Shown here: positions 42,776-52,353 of the stretch, piece by piece | How the letters are laid out: each line of letters begins with the position of its first letter | How positions within the stretch are numbered: position 1 is the first letter of the stretch | Source: Agromyces atrinae | GTDB lineage: Bacteria > Actinomycetota > Actinomycetes > Actinomycetales > Microbacteriaceae | Assembly: GCF_013407835.1 (NCBI RefSeq) | Contig: NZ_JACCBI010000001.1 | Span: forward strand, 2,108,001 to 2,172,000 | Direction of reading: 5' to 3' | Length of the DNA: 64,000 bases | Notes under the pieces: model-generated | Seen by the model: only the letters and a program-made list of their open reading frames with translations | Told to the model about the DNA's origin: nothing | The model's database searches: none | Program-made: the position numbers and the translations under genes

Positions 42776-45700
42776 TCACGACCTCCGGTAGCGCAGCGTG
42801 ACGATCTCGAAGGCGCGCAGCTCGAGCTCGACGCGGCTCGCGTCGCCCGGCACGGCCGCCTCTCCGACGGGTCGCTCGAGCAGGTCGACGATCGTGGCCT
42901 CCGCGACATCCGCATCGACCTCGATGGCGACCCGTCGCCGCCCGCCGCTCGACTCGTAGAGCCGCACGACGAGATCACCGCTGCGATCCTCGGCGAGCTT
43001 GACCGTCTCGACGCGCACGGCGGGGTCGGAGACCCGGATGATCGGCGCCACCTCGCGCGCTCCGCGCCAGGATCGAACGGTGCCGTTCAGCCGATGACCC
43101 TCCTCGGCGGCATCCGTGAGGGTGCTCGCGGGGCGGATCGAGAATCGCAGCGTGTGCTCGCCCTGGTCCGACTCGGGGTCGGGAAAGGTCGGAGCCCGCA
43201 GCACCGAGAGACCGAGCCATGTCGTCGTGCCGCCGTCGGCGCGCGTCTCGCGCGTGACCGAGTGCCCGTACGTCGAGTCGTTCGCGACGGCGACGCCGTA
43301 CCCCTCCTCGCCGACGTGGATCCAGCGCTGAGCCGTGAACTCGAAGCGCGCCTCGTCCCACGAGGTGTTGACGTGCGTCGGCCGATGGACGTGCCCGAAC
43401 TGGATCTCGGACGTCGACCGCTCGGCGTGCACGTCGAGCGGGAACGTCAGCTTGAGCAGGCGGTGGCGTTCGCGCCAGTCGACCTCGACGGTGAGGTCGA
43501 CGGCCGCGGCACCGGGGCGGAGTGCGAGCGACTGGATGACGGTCGAGGCGCCGAATCGTCGATGAACGCGCACGGTGGCGACGCCGTCGGCGACCGCGGC
43601 CTCGATGCTCTCGGCTTCGCGCAGGTCGAGTCCGTTGGCCCGGTAGTGCCGATCGATGTCCCAGGCATCCCACTTGTCGGGGAGGTCACGGTGGAGGCGC
43701 AGGAGTCCGGCCGACTCCCCCGGCGCGATAGCATCTCGACCGGACGCGTCGCGCAGCGAGACGATGAGGCCGGCGGTGTCGACGCCCACGTCGAGCACAC
43801 CGTTCCGCAACCGCCATCCGTCGGCCGTCTCGGTGATCGTCGCCGCAGCGGCATCGCGCGACGCGACCCCGACGGCGAGCGCGTCGACGCCGGCGAGCGC
43901 GAGCGGGGCGGCGTTCGCGACGAGGTCGAGGTCACCCTCGCCGCTCAGTGCGGCGAGCGCCGTCTGCACGATCGCCTCGAGCTCCCGCGCGAGGCGCGCA
44001 TGGTCCTCCTCGGCCTCGCGATGCACCCACGCGATCGAGCTGCCCGGCAGGATGTCGTGGAACTGCAGCAGCAACACCCGCTGCCAGACTCGCTCGAGCG
44101 CGTCGGCCGGATACGGCGTGCCCACCCGGATCGCCGCCGTCGCCGCCCACAGTTCGGCCTCGTGCAGCAGCTGCTCGCTGCGACGATTGCCCTGCTTCGT
44201 GCGCAACTGGCTCGTGAGTGTGCCGCGGTGCAGTTCGAGGTACATCTCGCCCGACCACACGGGCAGTTCCGGGTTCTCGTCGCGCGCGCGGCGGGCGAAG
44301 TCGGCGGGTGTGCCGAGCTCGATGCGTGGCGAGCCGTCGAGGTCGGCCTGACGATGCGCGGCGGCCACCATCTCACGCGTCGGTCCGCCGCCGCCGTCGC
44401 CCCAGCCGAAGGGAGCGAGCGACACCGTGCCCGTGTCGTGGTCACGGTAGGTGCGCTGTGCGTGCGCGAGCTCGGCCGGCGAGAGCTCGGCGTTGTACGT
44501 CTCGATGGGCGGAAAGTGCGTGAACACCCGCGTGCCGTCGATGCCCTCCCACCAGAACGAATGGTGCGGCATGGCGTTCGTCTGGTTCCACGAGATCTTC
44601 TGCGTCATGAACCAGTCCGATCCCGAGAGCCGGATGACCTGAGGGAGGGATGCCGTGTAGCCGAACGTGTCAGGCAGCCAGACCTCGCGCGTCTCGACCC
44701 CGAACTGCTCGAGGAAGAACCGTTTGCCGAGTACGAGCTGCCGCGCCGTAGCCTCACCGCTCGGCATGTTGGTGTCGGGTTCGACCCACTGCCCGCCGAC
44801 GAGTACGAACTGGCCCGATGCGACCTTCTCGCGGATGCGCTCGAACAGGTCGGGGTAGCTCTCCTTCACCCACGCGAGCTGCTGCGCCGACGAGCACGCG
44901 AAGCGGAAGTCGGGGTGCTCGTCCATGAGGGCGACGACGTTCGAGAAGGTGCGCGCACACTTGCGCACCGTCTCGCGCACGGGCCAGAGCCACGCCGAGT
45001 CGATGTGCGCGTGACCCGTCGCGATGACGGTGTGCGCGCTCGCTGCGGCGGGTGCGGCGAGCGCGGGCGCGAGCAAGCGTCGCGCTGTGAGCGCCGAACC
45101 CGCGACGTCGTCGGGGTCGACCGCGTCGAGCATGCGGTCGAGGGCCGCTGCGAGCTGGGCCGTTCGCGGATGATCGGCGGGCAGTTCGTCGGCGAGGCCC
45201 GCGAGCACGGCGACGTCCTGCTGGAGCGCCCACACCTCGCGGTCGACGAGGGCGAGCTGCAGTTCGCGCAGGCGATACAGCGGCGCCTCGCCCGCCGTCG
45301 CCCGGTCGCCGAGCGGCGTCGTCACCCAGTGCGATTCGGGGTGGATGCCGGGGTTCGCGGCGAGCTCGAGATAGACGTCGATCTCGTCATCCTCGACCGG
45401 GAGGTAGGCGTTCCGCGGCGAAATGGCCTTGATGATCGTGCCGTCGGGTCGGAAGGCGAGGGCCTCGGCCTGGAATCCCGGAGCGAGACCGTCGAACCCG
45501 AGGTCGACGACGATCTCGGCGCGATGGCGCTCAGTCCGCACCCAGTCCGCGGGAACGCGTCCGCGCACATGCAGCCAGAGGGTGCTCCACGGCCGACCCC
45601 ACTCCGTGCCGACCGCGAACGGCGAGAAGGGACGGGTGATGGCCGAGGCGAAGGGCACGGGTTCGCCCGGCACCTCCCACGCCTCGATGCGGAGCGGAGC

Positions 45701-45781
45701 GGTGCGCGCGCGGACGGCGCCGTCGAGGCTCTCGCCGACGAAGCGCGCGAGTCGATCGCGGGTGCGGTGCAGGGAGGTCAC
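42776..45781 (-). CDS. Glycoside hydrolase family 38 alpha-mannosidase
   Basis: A 1001-residue GH38 enzyme, typical length. The Zn site is in VIATGHAHIDSAWLWP (about residues 242-257), the nucleophile Asp in QWVEPDTNMPSGEA (about 340), with LPDTFGYTASLPQ and the WWEGIDGTRVFTHFP loop also conserved. The C-terminal half is the beta-sandwich region. No signal peptide, so it cleaves alpha-mannosides in the cytoplasm. Start GTG 45781 overlaps the GH3 stop (GTGA). It is the last gene of an operon with an ABC sugar importer and GH3, implying import of mannose-containing oligosaccharides. Confidence 0.93.
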   Translation of the reverse strand: MTSLHRTRDRLARFVGESLDGAVRARTAPLRIEAWEVPGEPVPFASAITRPFSPFAVGTEWGRPWSTLWLHVRGRVPADWVRTERHRAEIVVDLGFDGLAPGFQAEALAFRPDGTIIKAISPRNAYLPVEDDEIDVYLELAANPGIHPESHWVTTPLGDRATAGEAPLYRLRELQLALVDREVWALQQDVAVLAGLADELPADHPRTAQLAAALDRMLDAVDPDDVAGSALTARRLLAPALAAPAAASAHTVIATGHAHIDSAWLWPVRETVRKCARTFSNVVALMDEHPDFRFACSSAQQLAWVKESYPDLFERIREKVASGQFVLVGGQWVEPDTNMPSGEATARQLVLGKRFFLEQFGVETREVWLPDTFGYTASLPQVIRLSGSDWFMTQKISWNQTNAMPHHSFWWEGIDGTRVFTHFPPIETYNAELSPAELAHAQRTYRDHDTGTVSLAPFGWGDGGGGPTREMVAAAHRQADLDGSPRIELGTPADFARRARDENPELPVWSGEMYLELHRGTLTSQLRTKQGNRRSEQLLHEAELWAATAAIRVGTPYPADALERVWQRVLLLQFHDILPGSSIAWVHREAEEDHARLARELEAIVQTALAALSGEGDLDLVANAAPLALAGVDALAVGVASRDAAAATITETADGWRLRNGVLDVGVDTAGLIVSLRDASGRDAIAPGESAGLLRLHRDLPDKWDAWDIDRHYRANGLDLREAESIEAAVADGVATVRVHRRFGASTVIQSLALRPGAAAVDLTVEVDWRERHRLLKLTFPLDVHAERSTSEIQFGHVHRPTHVNTSWDEARFEFTAQRWIHVGEEGYGVAVANDSTYGHSVTRETRADGGTTTWLGLSVLRAPTFPDPESDQGEHTLRFSIRPASTLTDAAEEGHRLNGTVRSWRGAREVAPIIRVSDPAVRVETVKLAEDRSGDLVVRLYESSGGRRRVAIEVDADVAEATIVDLLERPVGEAAVPGDASRVELELRAFEIVTLRYRRS

Positions 45782-47607
45782 GGCGTCGCCCCTCCGATCG
45801 TGGGGTACGGGAACAACGGGTCGACGGTGTCGTGCGGCACGTCCTCACGCGACGCGCGCACGGCGTCCATCGAGCGGGGAATCTCGAACGGCAGTCGTCC
45901 GCGCGGCGGAACCGCCCCGCTGATCGCTGCGACGTACGCCTCGTCGCTCGACCCGAACGACCCCGTGACGACGGCGGCGAGCGGGACGAGGGGCGTGAGG
46001 ATCGCGGGGCGCTCGAGCATGACGTCGACGACGACCGGCACGTGCTCGGCGATGCGCGCAAGACGGGCGATGAGCCCCGGCCGGAACTCGAGCGACCCCT
46101 GGTGGAAGAGCGACTCGAACAGCAGATCGTCGCGAGGGTCGTAGGGGGCGGCGAGGCGGATGACGGCGACATCCGCCTGCTCTGGGGTGTCGACGACGAC
46201 GCCGAGACGCGCGGCAGCGGCCGCGGAGAGCCCCTCGACGTAGACGCGACGAGCCGGCTCGGGCGCGAGCGGCAGCGTGCCTGCGTCGTCGGTCAGCACG
46301 ACGATCGACTCGGCCTGGGCGCGGAACCCCGCCGCGCGGTGCGCGTCGCTTCCGACGATCGCCTCGGCCGCGTCCTCATCGACGAAAGGGTCGTCGAACA
46401 GACCGAGCCGGAACTTCAGGTCGAGCAGGCGCCGCGCCGACTCGTCGATGCGCGCTTCGGAGACCCGACCCGTCTGCACGAGGTCGATGAGGAGCTCGAC
46501 GCACTCCTCGCCGCCGAGCTGGTCGCATCCGGCGTCGAGGATCGTCAGGAGGCGGTCGGCGGGCGAGAGGTGTTCGACGCCCCATGCCTTCGCGGGCAGC
46601 ACCTGACCCTGTGCGACGTTGTCGTTGACGAGTTCCCAGTCGGTGACGACGATGCCGTCGAACCCGAGCTCCTCGCGGAGCAGTTCGGTGACGATCTGAC
46701 GGTTGTATCCGAAGCCGACGGCTTCGATCGGCCGGCCGTGACGCTCGAGCCCGACGGGCATGCCGTAGTACGGCATCATGCCCGCGGTGCCGCTCGCGAT
46801 CGCGACGCGGAACGGCTCGAGGTGCGCGTCGAACGCCCCGCCCGGGTAGACCTGCTCGCGCCCGTACGGGAAATGCGCGTCCTCGCCGTCCTGCTGCGGG
46901 CCGCCGCCTGGGAAGTGCTTGGTGACGCACGCGACGGAGCCCGGCCCGAGGTCGTCCTGCTGGAAACCGCCGATGTACGCCGCGAGTGCGCGCGATGTGC
47001 GCCCGGGGTCGGCACCGAAGGTGTGCAGCTGTCGGCCCCACCGCGGCTCGGTCGCGAGGTCGACCTGCGGGTGCAGAGCGGCACGGATGCCGACGGCGAC
47101 GTACTCCCGGCGCGCGATCTCAGCGAACTCGGCGATCGTCTCGTCGTCGAGCGCGGCGAGTCCGAGCGGCTCGGGCCACTGCGAGAACGACCCCGCCGTG
47201 AACGACGTGCCGGCGTTCTCGACGAACGCGTGACGCGGGTCGGTGCTGATCGTCACGGGGATGCCGTGCGGCGTCTCGGCGGCGAGACGTTGCAGAGCGT
47301 TCGCCCAGCGCGCTGCCTCGCGCGGCGATCCGAGGGCATGAACGTTGAAGTGATTCATCCGTTTGCCGAGCACGACGGTGCTCGTCGGCGATTTGCTGAG
47401 CGCACCCGGCGTCTCGAGGAGGGTGCCACCGGGCCCCGCCTCGATGACGGTGTGGAAGAGCAGACCGACCTTCTCGTCGAGGCTCAGGCGGCCCAGCAGA
47501 TCGGCCGTCCGCTCGGCGGCTGTCAGTCGCGGGTCTTCGTAGGGGTCGAGTCGGCCGTTGCCGTTGAGGTCGCGCCAGACGAGGTCGGCGGGAGGGTGTG
47601 CGGGCAC
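45778..47607 (-). CDS. Glycoside hydrolase family 3 exo-glycosidase
   Basis: A 609-residue GH3 enzyme, beta-glucosidase-like. An opening block DLNGNGRLDPYEDPRL resembles an EF-hand-type calcium loop; the barrel has KHFPGGGPQQDGEDAHFPYG and the nucleophile Asp in GIVVTDWELVND (about residue 324), followed by the second alpha/beta domain. No signal peptide: intracellular. Start GTG 47607 with AAGGAA upstream. It lies between the importer and GH38 genes. The Ca-loop-like N-terminus without secretion is noteworthy. Substrate linkage cannot be deduced. Confidence 0.9.
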   Translation of the reverse strand: MPAHPPADLVWRDLNGNGRLDPYEDPRLTAAERTADLLGRLSLDEKVGLLFHTVIEAGPGGTLLETPGALSKSPTSTVVLGKRMNHFNVHALGSPREAARWANALQRLAAETPHGIPVTISTDPRHAFVENAGTSFTAGSFSQWPEPLGLAALDDETIAEFAEIARREYVAVGIRAALHPQVDLATEPRWGRQLHTFGADPGRTSRALAAYIGGFQQDDLGPGSVACVTKHFPGGGPQQDGEDAHFPYGREQVYPGGAFDAHLEPFRVAIASGTAGMMPYYGMPVGLERHGRPIEAVGFGYNRQIVTELLREELGFDGIVVTDWELVNDNVAQGQVLPAKAWGVEHLSPADRLLTILDAGCDQLGGEECVELLIDLVQTGRVSEARIDESARRLLDLKFRLGLFDDPFVDEDAAEAIVGSDAHRAAGFRAQAESIVVLTDDAGTLPLAPEPARRVYVEGLSAAAAARLGVVVDTPEQADVAVIRLAAPYDPRDDLLFESLFHQGSLEFRPGLIARLARIAEHVPVVVDVMLERPAILTPLVPLAAVVTGSFGSSDEAYVAAISGAVPPRGRLPFEIPRSMDAVRASREDVPHDTVDPLFPYPTIGGATP

Positions 47608-47646
47608 GTGTGTTCCTTGTGGTGAGGGTGCATCGAGCGGATCGGC

Positions 47647-48570
47647 TCAGCCCTTGAGGCCGGTGAAGCCGATGCCGCTGACGATCGAGCGCTGGAAGAT
47701 GAGGAAGATGAGGATCGGCGGGATGCTCGCGATGAGCATTCCCGCGATGAGGTACGCGGGATCGGTCGCCTGCGCGAGGCGTGGGAGCGCGACCGCGAGG
47801 GGCTGCGTCGTCGGGTCGGTGAGCACGATGAGCGGCCAGAGGAATTCCTTCCACGCCGCCATGATCGACAAGAGCGAGACCACGGCGAGGATCGGCTTCG
47901 ACATCGGCAGCACGATGCGCCAGAAGATCGAGAACCAGCCGGCCCCGTCGAGCTGCGCCGCCTCGAACAGGTCGCGCGGTATCTCCTCGAAGAACTGCTT
48001 GACGAGCAGGATCGTAAAGGCGCTCGCCCCGGCGGGCAGCCACACCGCCCACGGGGTGTCGACGAGGCTGATGCCGAGGAGCGGCATATCGAGCACGGTG
48101 AGGTACAGCGCGATGAGCGTGACCGTGCCCGGCACGAAGAGCGTCACGAGGAAGGCGCCGTAGACGTATCGGCCGTACCAGGGACGGATGACGGCGAGGG
48201 CGAACCCCGCCGTCACCGACACGACGAGCTGCACGATCCACGATCCGCCCACGAGCACGACGGTGTTCACGAGGTAGTGGCCGATGTCGAGGAGGTTCCA
48301 TGCCGTCGGGATGTTCTCCCAGCGGGCGGGCTCGGGGATGAGGCTGAGTGGGCGCTGCACGAGATCGGTCGTGCTCGAGATCGCCGCGCGCACCATCCAG
48401 ACGATGGGGATCGCACCGAATCCGACGAGTCCGACGAAGAGGGCGACGTGCATCGCGCGCCATCCCACGAAGATGCGGGGCCGGCGCCAGTCGAAGGGCG
48501 AGAGGATCGTGCGCTCACGCGGGGCGGGAGTGCGCCGCGCGGCGGCGGGGCGCAGGGCGGGGCCGGTCAT
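47647..48570 (-). CDS. Sugar ABC permease, MalG type
   Basis: A 307-residue CUT1 permease with six helices and the EAA loop EAAQLDGAGWFSIFWRIVLPMSKP. It overlaps the upstream permease by 4 bases and precedes the GH3 gene by 39 bases. A cytoplasmic ATPase is not encoded in the cluster, so the importer presumably uses a shared MsiK-like ATPase. Likely ligand: manno- or gluco-oligosaccharides, judged by the two hydrolases. Confidence 0.9.
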   Translation of the reverse strand: MTGPALRPAAARRTPAPRERTILSPFDWRRPRIFVGWRAMHVALFVGLVGFGAIPIVWMVRAAISSTTDLVQRPLSLIPEPARWENIPTAWNLLDIGHYLVNTVVLVGGSWIVQLVVSVTAGFALAVIRPWYGRYVYGAFLVTLFVPGTVTLIALYLTVLDMPLLGISLVDTPWAVWLPAGASAFTILLVKQFFEEIPRDLFEAAQLDGAGWFSIFWRIVLPMSKPILAVVSLLSIMAAWKEFLWPLIVLTDPTTQPLAVALPRLAQATDPAYLIAGMLIASIPPILIFLIFQRSIVSGIGFTGLKG

Positions 48571-49529
48571 CGGGAACTCCAGGATCGGGTGAGCCGCAGA
48601 TACAGCGCGGAGACGAGAACGAGGACGAGAGCGAGCAGCACGCTCAGCGCGGTGGCGACGCCGTAGTTGCCGAAGAGGAAGGCGTAGCGGTAGATCATCA
48701 GGAGGATCGTGACCGTCGCGTTCGCGGGGCCGCCGTCGGTCATGACGTACGGCTCGGTGAAGACCTGGATCGCTCCGATGATCTGCAGCAGGAGCAGCAC
48801 GAGGATGATGCCGCGCATCTGCGGAAGCGTGATGTGCAGCACACGCTGCCAGACGGAGGCGCCGTCGAGCTCGGCCGCTTCGTAGAGCTCGGTGCTCACG
48901 CCGGTGAGTGCCGCGAGGTAGATGAGGATCGCCGTGCCGGCGCCCGACCACGTCGCGACGATCACGAGGCTCGGCATCGCGAGCTCGGGCGACTGCAGCC
49001 ACGGGAACGGGCCGAGGCCGACGAGGGCGAGAAGGGAGTTGACGACGCCCGACTCCCCCGGGTTGAAGAACACCTTCCAGAGCAGCACGGCCACGACGGG
49101 CGGCACGACGACCGGCAGGTAGGCGAGGACGCGGGCGAGGGTGCCGCCCCGTCGCAGCTCCGACATGAGGACGGCGCAGAGGAGCGGCACGGGGAGGCCG
49201 ATCGCGAGCGAGAGCACGGTGAACCACAGGGTGTTGAGCGCTGCGCGCCCCAGCAGCGGATCGGCGAACAGGATCTCGAAGTTCCGGAGCCCGACCCACT
49301 CGGCGGGGTCGACGAGGTTCGTCTGCTGGAAGGCGAGCACGATGCTCTGCGCGATCGGCCACCACGCGAAGTACCCGAAGACGAGGAGCGACGGCAGGAG
49401 GAAGAGGAAACCGACGAGGGCCGCGTTCCGTCCGCGGTGGTTCCGGCGACGCCGCGGTGTCGGCGACGCCGCCTGCGCGGCCCGACCCTCGGGGGCCGAA
49501 CCGCGCAGGCGTTCTGGGGCGATCGTCAT
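48567..49529 (-). CDS. Sugar ABC permease, MalF type
   Basis: A 320-residue CUT1 permease: hydrophilic N-terminal 35 residues rich in Arg, then six helices and the EAA loop EAAELDGASVWQRVLHITLPQMRG. ATG 49529 overlaps the binding-protein stop by 4 bases. Partner of the MalG-type permease downstream. Confidence 0.9.
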   Translation of the reverse strand: MTIAPERLRGSAPEGRAAQAASPTPRRRRNHRGRNAALVGFLFLLPSLLVFGYFAWWPIAQSIVLAFQQTNLVDPAEWVGLRNFEILFADPLLGRAALNTLWFTVLSLAIGLPVPLLCAVLMSELRRGGTLARVLAYLPVVVPPVVAVLLWKVFFNPGESGVVNSLLALVGLGPFPWLQSPELAMPSLVIVATWSGAGTAILIYLAALTGVSTELYEAAELDGASVWQRVLHITLPQMRGIILVLLLLQIIGAIQVFTEPYVMTDGGPANATVTILLMIYRYAFLFGNYGVATALSVLLALVLVLVSALYLRLTRSWSSR

Positions 49530-50908
49530 GACGCGTTCTGCGCGAGGATCGTGTTGACCCGACTCTCGGCGTCGTCGAGGAGCGCGTCGATGTCGGCGTT
49601 CGGGTCGGTGAGGATCGCCTGCACGAGCGGATCGAGCGCCGCGTAGATCTCCTGCGAGGCGACCTCCGGCTCGGGAACGTACTCGAACGCCGTGAGCGAC
49701 TCGACGTACGGAGCGAAGTTCTCGACCGGAACGTTGACGTACTCCTCGATCGCCGCGCGGTAGGCGGCGTATGCCTCGTCGCTGAAGATCGGCGCGACGG
49801 GCACTCCGACGGGAAGCCCGTCGGCCGCCGAGGCCTTGGCCGTCTCCGCGGCGACCTCGAGGTCGTAGTTCGGGCGCAGCGCGCGCCAGTCGATCCACTT
49901 CACGGCGGCGGCCTTCTCGGCCTCGGTCGCCTGGGCGCTCACCATGAGCACGGTTGCGCCGGCGAGCGTCGCGTCGGCTCCGCCCTGCGGCATCGGTCCG
50001 GCGCCGAAGGCGGCGGGGTCACCGCCTGCAGCGACGTAGTTCGGGTAGACGTCCGGCGGAGCCGACACCCACATGCCGACGTTGCCGGCGGTGAACTCGG
50101 CGACGAGGTCCTCCTGCTTGCCGAGCACGTTGTCGCCGAGCGAGTCGTCCTCCCAGCGCATGGCCTTCCACAGTTCGAGGACGTCGCGCGACGCATCGTC
50201 GTTGAAGGCCGCGACCCACGTGCCGTCCGACTCCTGCTCGATGATGCGGCCGCCGAAGGTGTAGTCGTAGCCCGTGAGGTGCCAGCCACCGCTGTTGTTG
50301 GTGGTGATCTCACCGAAGCCGGTCTTGCCGGTGGCGTCGCTGATCTGCTTGGCGTACTCACGCACCTCGTCCCACGTCTGCGGCGGGGCGTCGGGGTCGA
50401 GGCCGGCCTCTTCGAAGAGGGTGCGGTTGTAGACGAGACCGAACGCGTAGCTCTTCTCGGGGATGCCGTAAACGGCGCCGTCCCGCTCGAGGAACTGCAT
50501 GACGCGCGGGTTCAGGTCGTCGAAGCTGTCGAGTTCGCTCGCGACATCCGTGATGTCGGCGACCTGTCCGCGTTCGATGAGTGCGGGAGGCTCGGTGAGC
50601 GGGACACGGAGCAGCGTCGGTGCGCTCCCTCCCGCGAGGCGGGTCGCGAAGGTCTTCGCATCCCACGGCACATCCGACGCCTCGATCGTGATGGTGGGGT
50701 TGGCCTCCTCGAACGCCGCGACCTGGCGCTCGAAGAGTTCGACGGCTGCGGTGTTGGTTGCTGCGGGCTTGCCCATGATCGTGATCGTGACGTTCTCGGC
50801 CTCGCCGGTCCCCTCGGCGTCACCGCCGCTCGCACTGCAGGCTGCGGTGCCTGCGATCAGGGTGCCCATGACGAGTCCCGCGAGGGCACGCCGGGTGCGC
50901 TGGTGCAT
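49526..50908 (-). CDS. Sugar-binding lipoprotein, SBP family 1
   Basis: A 460-residue extracellular binding protein with a lipoprotein signal (MHQRTRRALAGLVMG, lipobox TAAC, Cys about residue 24) followed by a Gly/Glu-rich linker. The core shows NVTITIMGKPAATN, VAAFEEANPTITIEAS, and AYGIPEKSYAFGLVYN-like features of CUT1 solute receptors. ATG 50908 is preceded by GGAGGAAT. First gene of the GH38/GH3 operon; divergent from the 2-hydroxyacid dehydrogenase across 200 AT-rich bases (about 51030-51080 is the AT-richest part and holds the promoters). Confidence 0.9.
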   Translation of the reverse strand: MHQRTRRALAGLVMGTLIAGTAACSASGGDAEGTGEAENVTITIMGKPAATNTAAVELFERQVAAFEEANPTITIEASDVPWDAKTFATRLAGGSAPTLLRVPLTEPPALIERGQVADITDVASELDSFDDLNPRVMQFLERDGAVYGIPEKSYAFGLVYNRTLFEEAGLDPDAPPQTWDEVREYAKQISDATGKTGFGEITTNNSGGWHLTGYDYTFGGRIIEQESDGTWVAAFNDDASRDVLELWKAMRWEDDSLGDNVLGKQEDLVAEFTAGNVGMWVSAPPDVYPNYVAAGGDPAAFGAGPMPQGGADATLAGATVLMVSAQATEAEKAAAVKWIDWRALRPNYDLEVAAETAKASAADGLPVGVPVAPIFSDEAYAAYRAAIEEYVNVPVENFAPYVESLTAFEYVPEPEVASQEIYAALDPLVQAILTDPNADIDALLDDAESRVNTILAQNAS

Positions 50909-51108
50909 GATTCCTCCGTTCGAACGCGACCGCGGACTGCGGTCGTCGATGACGACGGAGGAGGGCTGAACCGAATCTCGGTCGCACCTCCTCGTGCGTC
51001 TCGCCCAGTATGCGGAGGCGTTCAGAACATTGCAAGCATTTTCGATCAATTCTTTAACTTTCGGTTTCTATCTTGTGCGTTTGGCTGATTCGTGGTCAGA
51101 TCTGTCGC

Positions 51109-52152
51109 ATGGTTGTACACGTCGCCGCTGACCGCGTCACCGATGCCCGGATGTCCGCCCTGCTGCTGATGCCCGAGTGGGTCTTCGACGACCTCTTCGA
51201 CCCGGCACGGCGAGAACGACTCGCTCGACTCATCGCTCCGACGGCATCCCTGCGCTTCGACGACCTCGAGAGCGCGGAGGCCCGGCTCCGCCTCGCCGAG
51301 GCAGACGTGCTCGTCACCGGCTGGGGAACTCCCGCACTCGACGCCTCGGTGCTCGCCGCGGCTCCGCGCCTGCGCGCCGTCGTGCACACGGGCGGTTCGG
51401 TCAAGAACCACCTCGCCGCGGCGTTCTGGGACCACGACATCATCGTGACGAGCGCGGCCGACGCCAATGCCATCCCCGTCGCCGAGTTCACACTCGCGAC
51501 GATCCTCCTCGAAGGCAAACGCACCGCACAGTACGTCGAGGGCTACCGGCGCCACCGCGAGGTCGGCGGATCGTGGCGCAACTCGATCCCGCCGGCCGTG
51601 AACTTCGGGGGCACGGTCGGCATCGTCGGGCTCTCGCGCGTCGGTCGCCGTGTCGCCGAACTGCTCCGACCCTTCGACCTCGAGGTGCTCGTCGCCGACC
51701 CGTACGTCGACGCGGCGAGCGCGGCGGCCGTCGGTGCGCGCCTCGTCGAGCTCGACGACCTCATGATCGCGAGCGACATCGTCTCGGTCCACGCTCCCGA
51801 ACTGCCCGAGACACGCAACCTCATCGACGCCCGCCGGCTGGACCTGCTGAAGCGCGACGCCGTCATCGTGAACACCGCGCGCGGCAGCCTCATCGACACG
51901 AGCGCGCTCATCGAGCGGTGCCGGGCGGGAACGCTGCGTGCCGTGCTCGACGTCACCGACCCCGAGCCCCTCCCGGCCGACTCGCCGCTCTTCACGACGC
52001 CCGGCATCGTGCTCAGTCCGCACATCGCGGGAGCGATGCACACCGAGACGTACCGATTGGCCGACTCGGCGCTCGACGAGATCGAGCGCCTCGCCGCAGG
52101 CCGCCCACCGCTCCACCGCGTCGATGGCGCATCGCTCGGCATCATCGCCTGA
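51109..52152 (+). CDS. D-isomer-specific 2-hydroxyacid dehydrogenase
   Basis: A 347-residue NAD-dependent dehydrogenase. The Rossmann motif GTVGIVGLSRVGRRVAELL (about residues 171-189) is GxGxxG-like with Ser, and the catalytic set Arg (NTARGSLID), Glu (DPEPLP) and His (LSPHIAG) is intact. ATG 51109 is taken as start; GTG 51073 would add 12 residues without better signals. Divergent from the mannoside import operon and 200 bases before the regulator, so it may handle a sugar acid or keto-acid in the same pathway. Substrate unknown. Confidence 0.85.
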   Translation: MVVHVAADRVTDARMSALLLMPEWVFDDLFDPARRERLARLIAPTASLRFDDLESAEARLRLAEADVLVTGWGTPALDASVLAAAPRLRAVVHTGGSVKNHLAAAFWDHDIIVTSAADANAIPVAEFTLATILLEGKRTAQYVEGYRRHREVGGSWRNSIPPAVNFGGTVGIVGLSRVGRRVAELLRPFDLEVLVADPYVDAASAAAVGARLVELDDLMIASDIVSVHAPELPETRNLIDARRLDLLKRDAVIVNTARGSLIDTSALIERCRAGTLRAVLDVTDPEPLPADSPLFTTPGIVLSPHIAGAMHTETYRLADSALDEIERLAAGRPPLHRVDGASLGIIA

Positions 52153-52231
52153 GCCCCGTGGTCGGCCCATCGTCGCCCTCCGTTCGGGTAGAGGTCGTCG
52201 ACGCCGACCCCGCCAGCCCGCATCGGCACAA

Positions 52232-52243
52232 AAACGATCGTTT
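52232..52243. promoter_or_regulatory. Operator candidate AAACGATCGTTT
   Basis: A perfect 12-base palindrome in the 200-base gap before the DeoR/LacI-type regulator; AT-rich in a GC-rich region, typical of an autoregulatory LacI-class site. The rest of the gap 52153-52353 shows no gene. Confidence 0.55.
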
Positions 52244-52353
52244 AGCACAGGACTGAAACACGAGGTGTTCGCGATTGATCGCTCGGTGACAATAAGATCA
52301 GGAGAGCACCGCCGCTCGGCGGGGGCCGAAGTCCGTCGCAGGAAGGGGACGTC

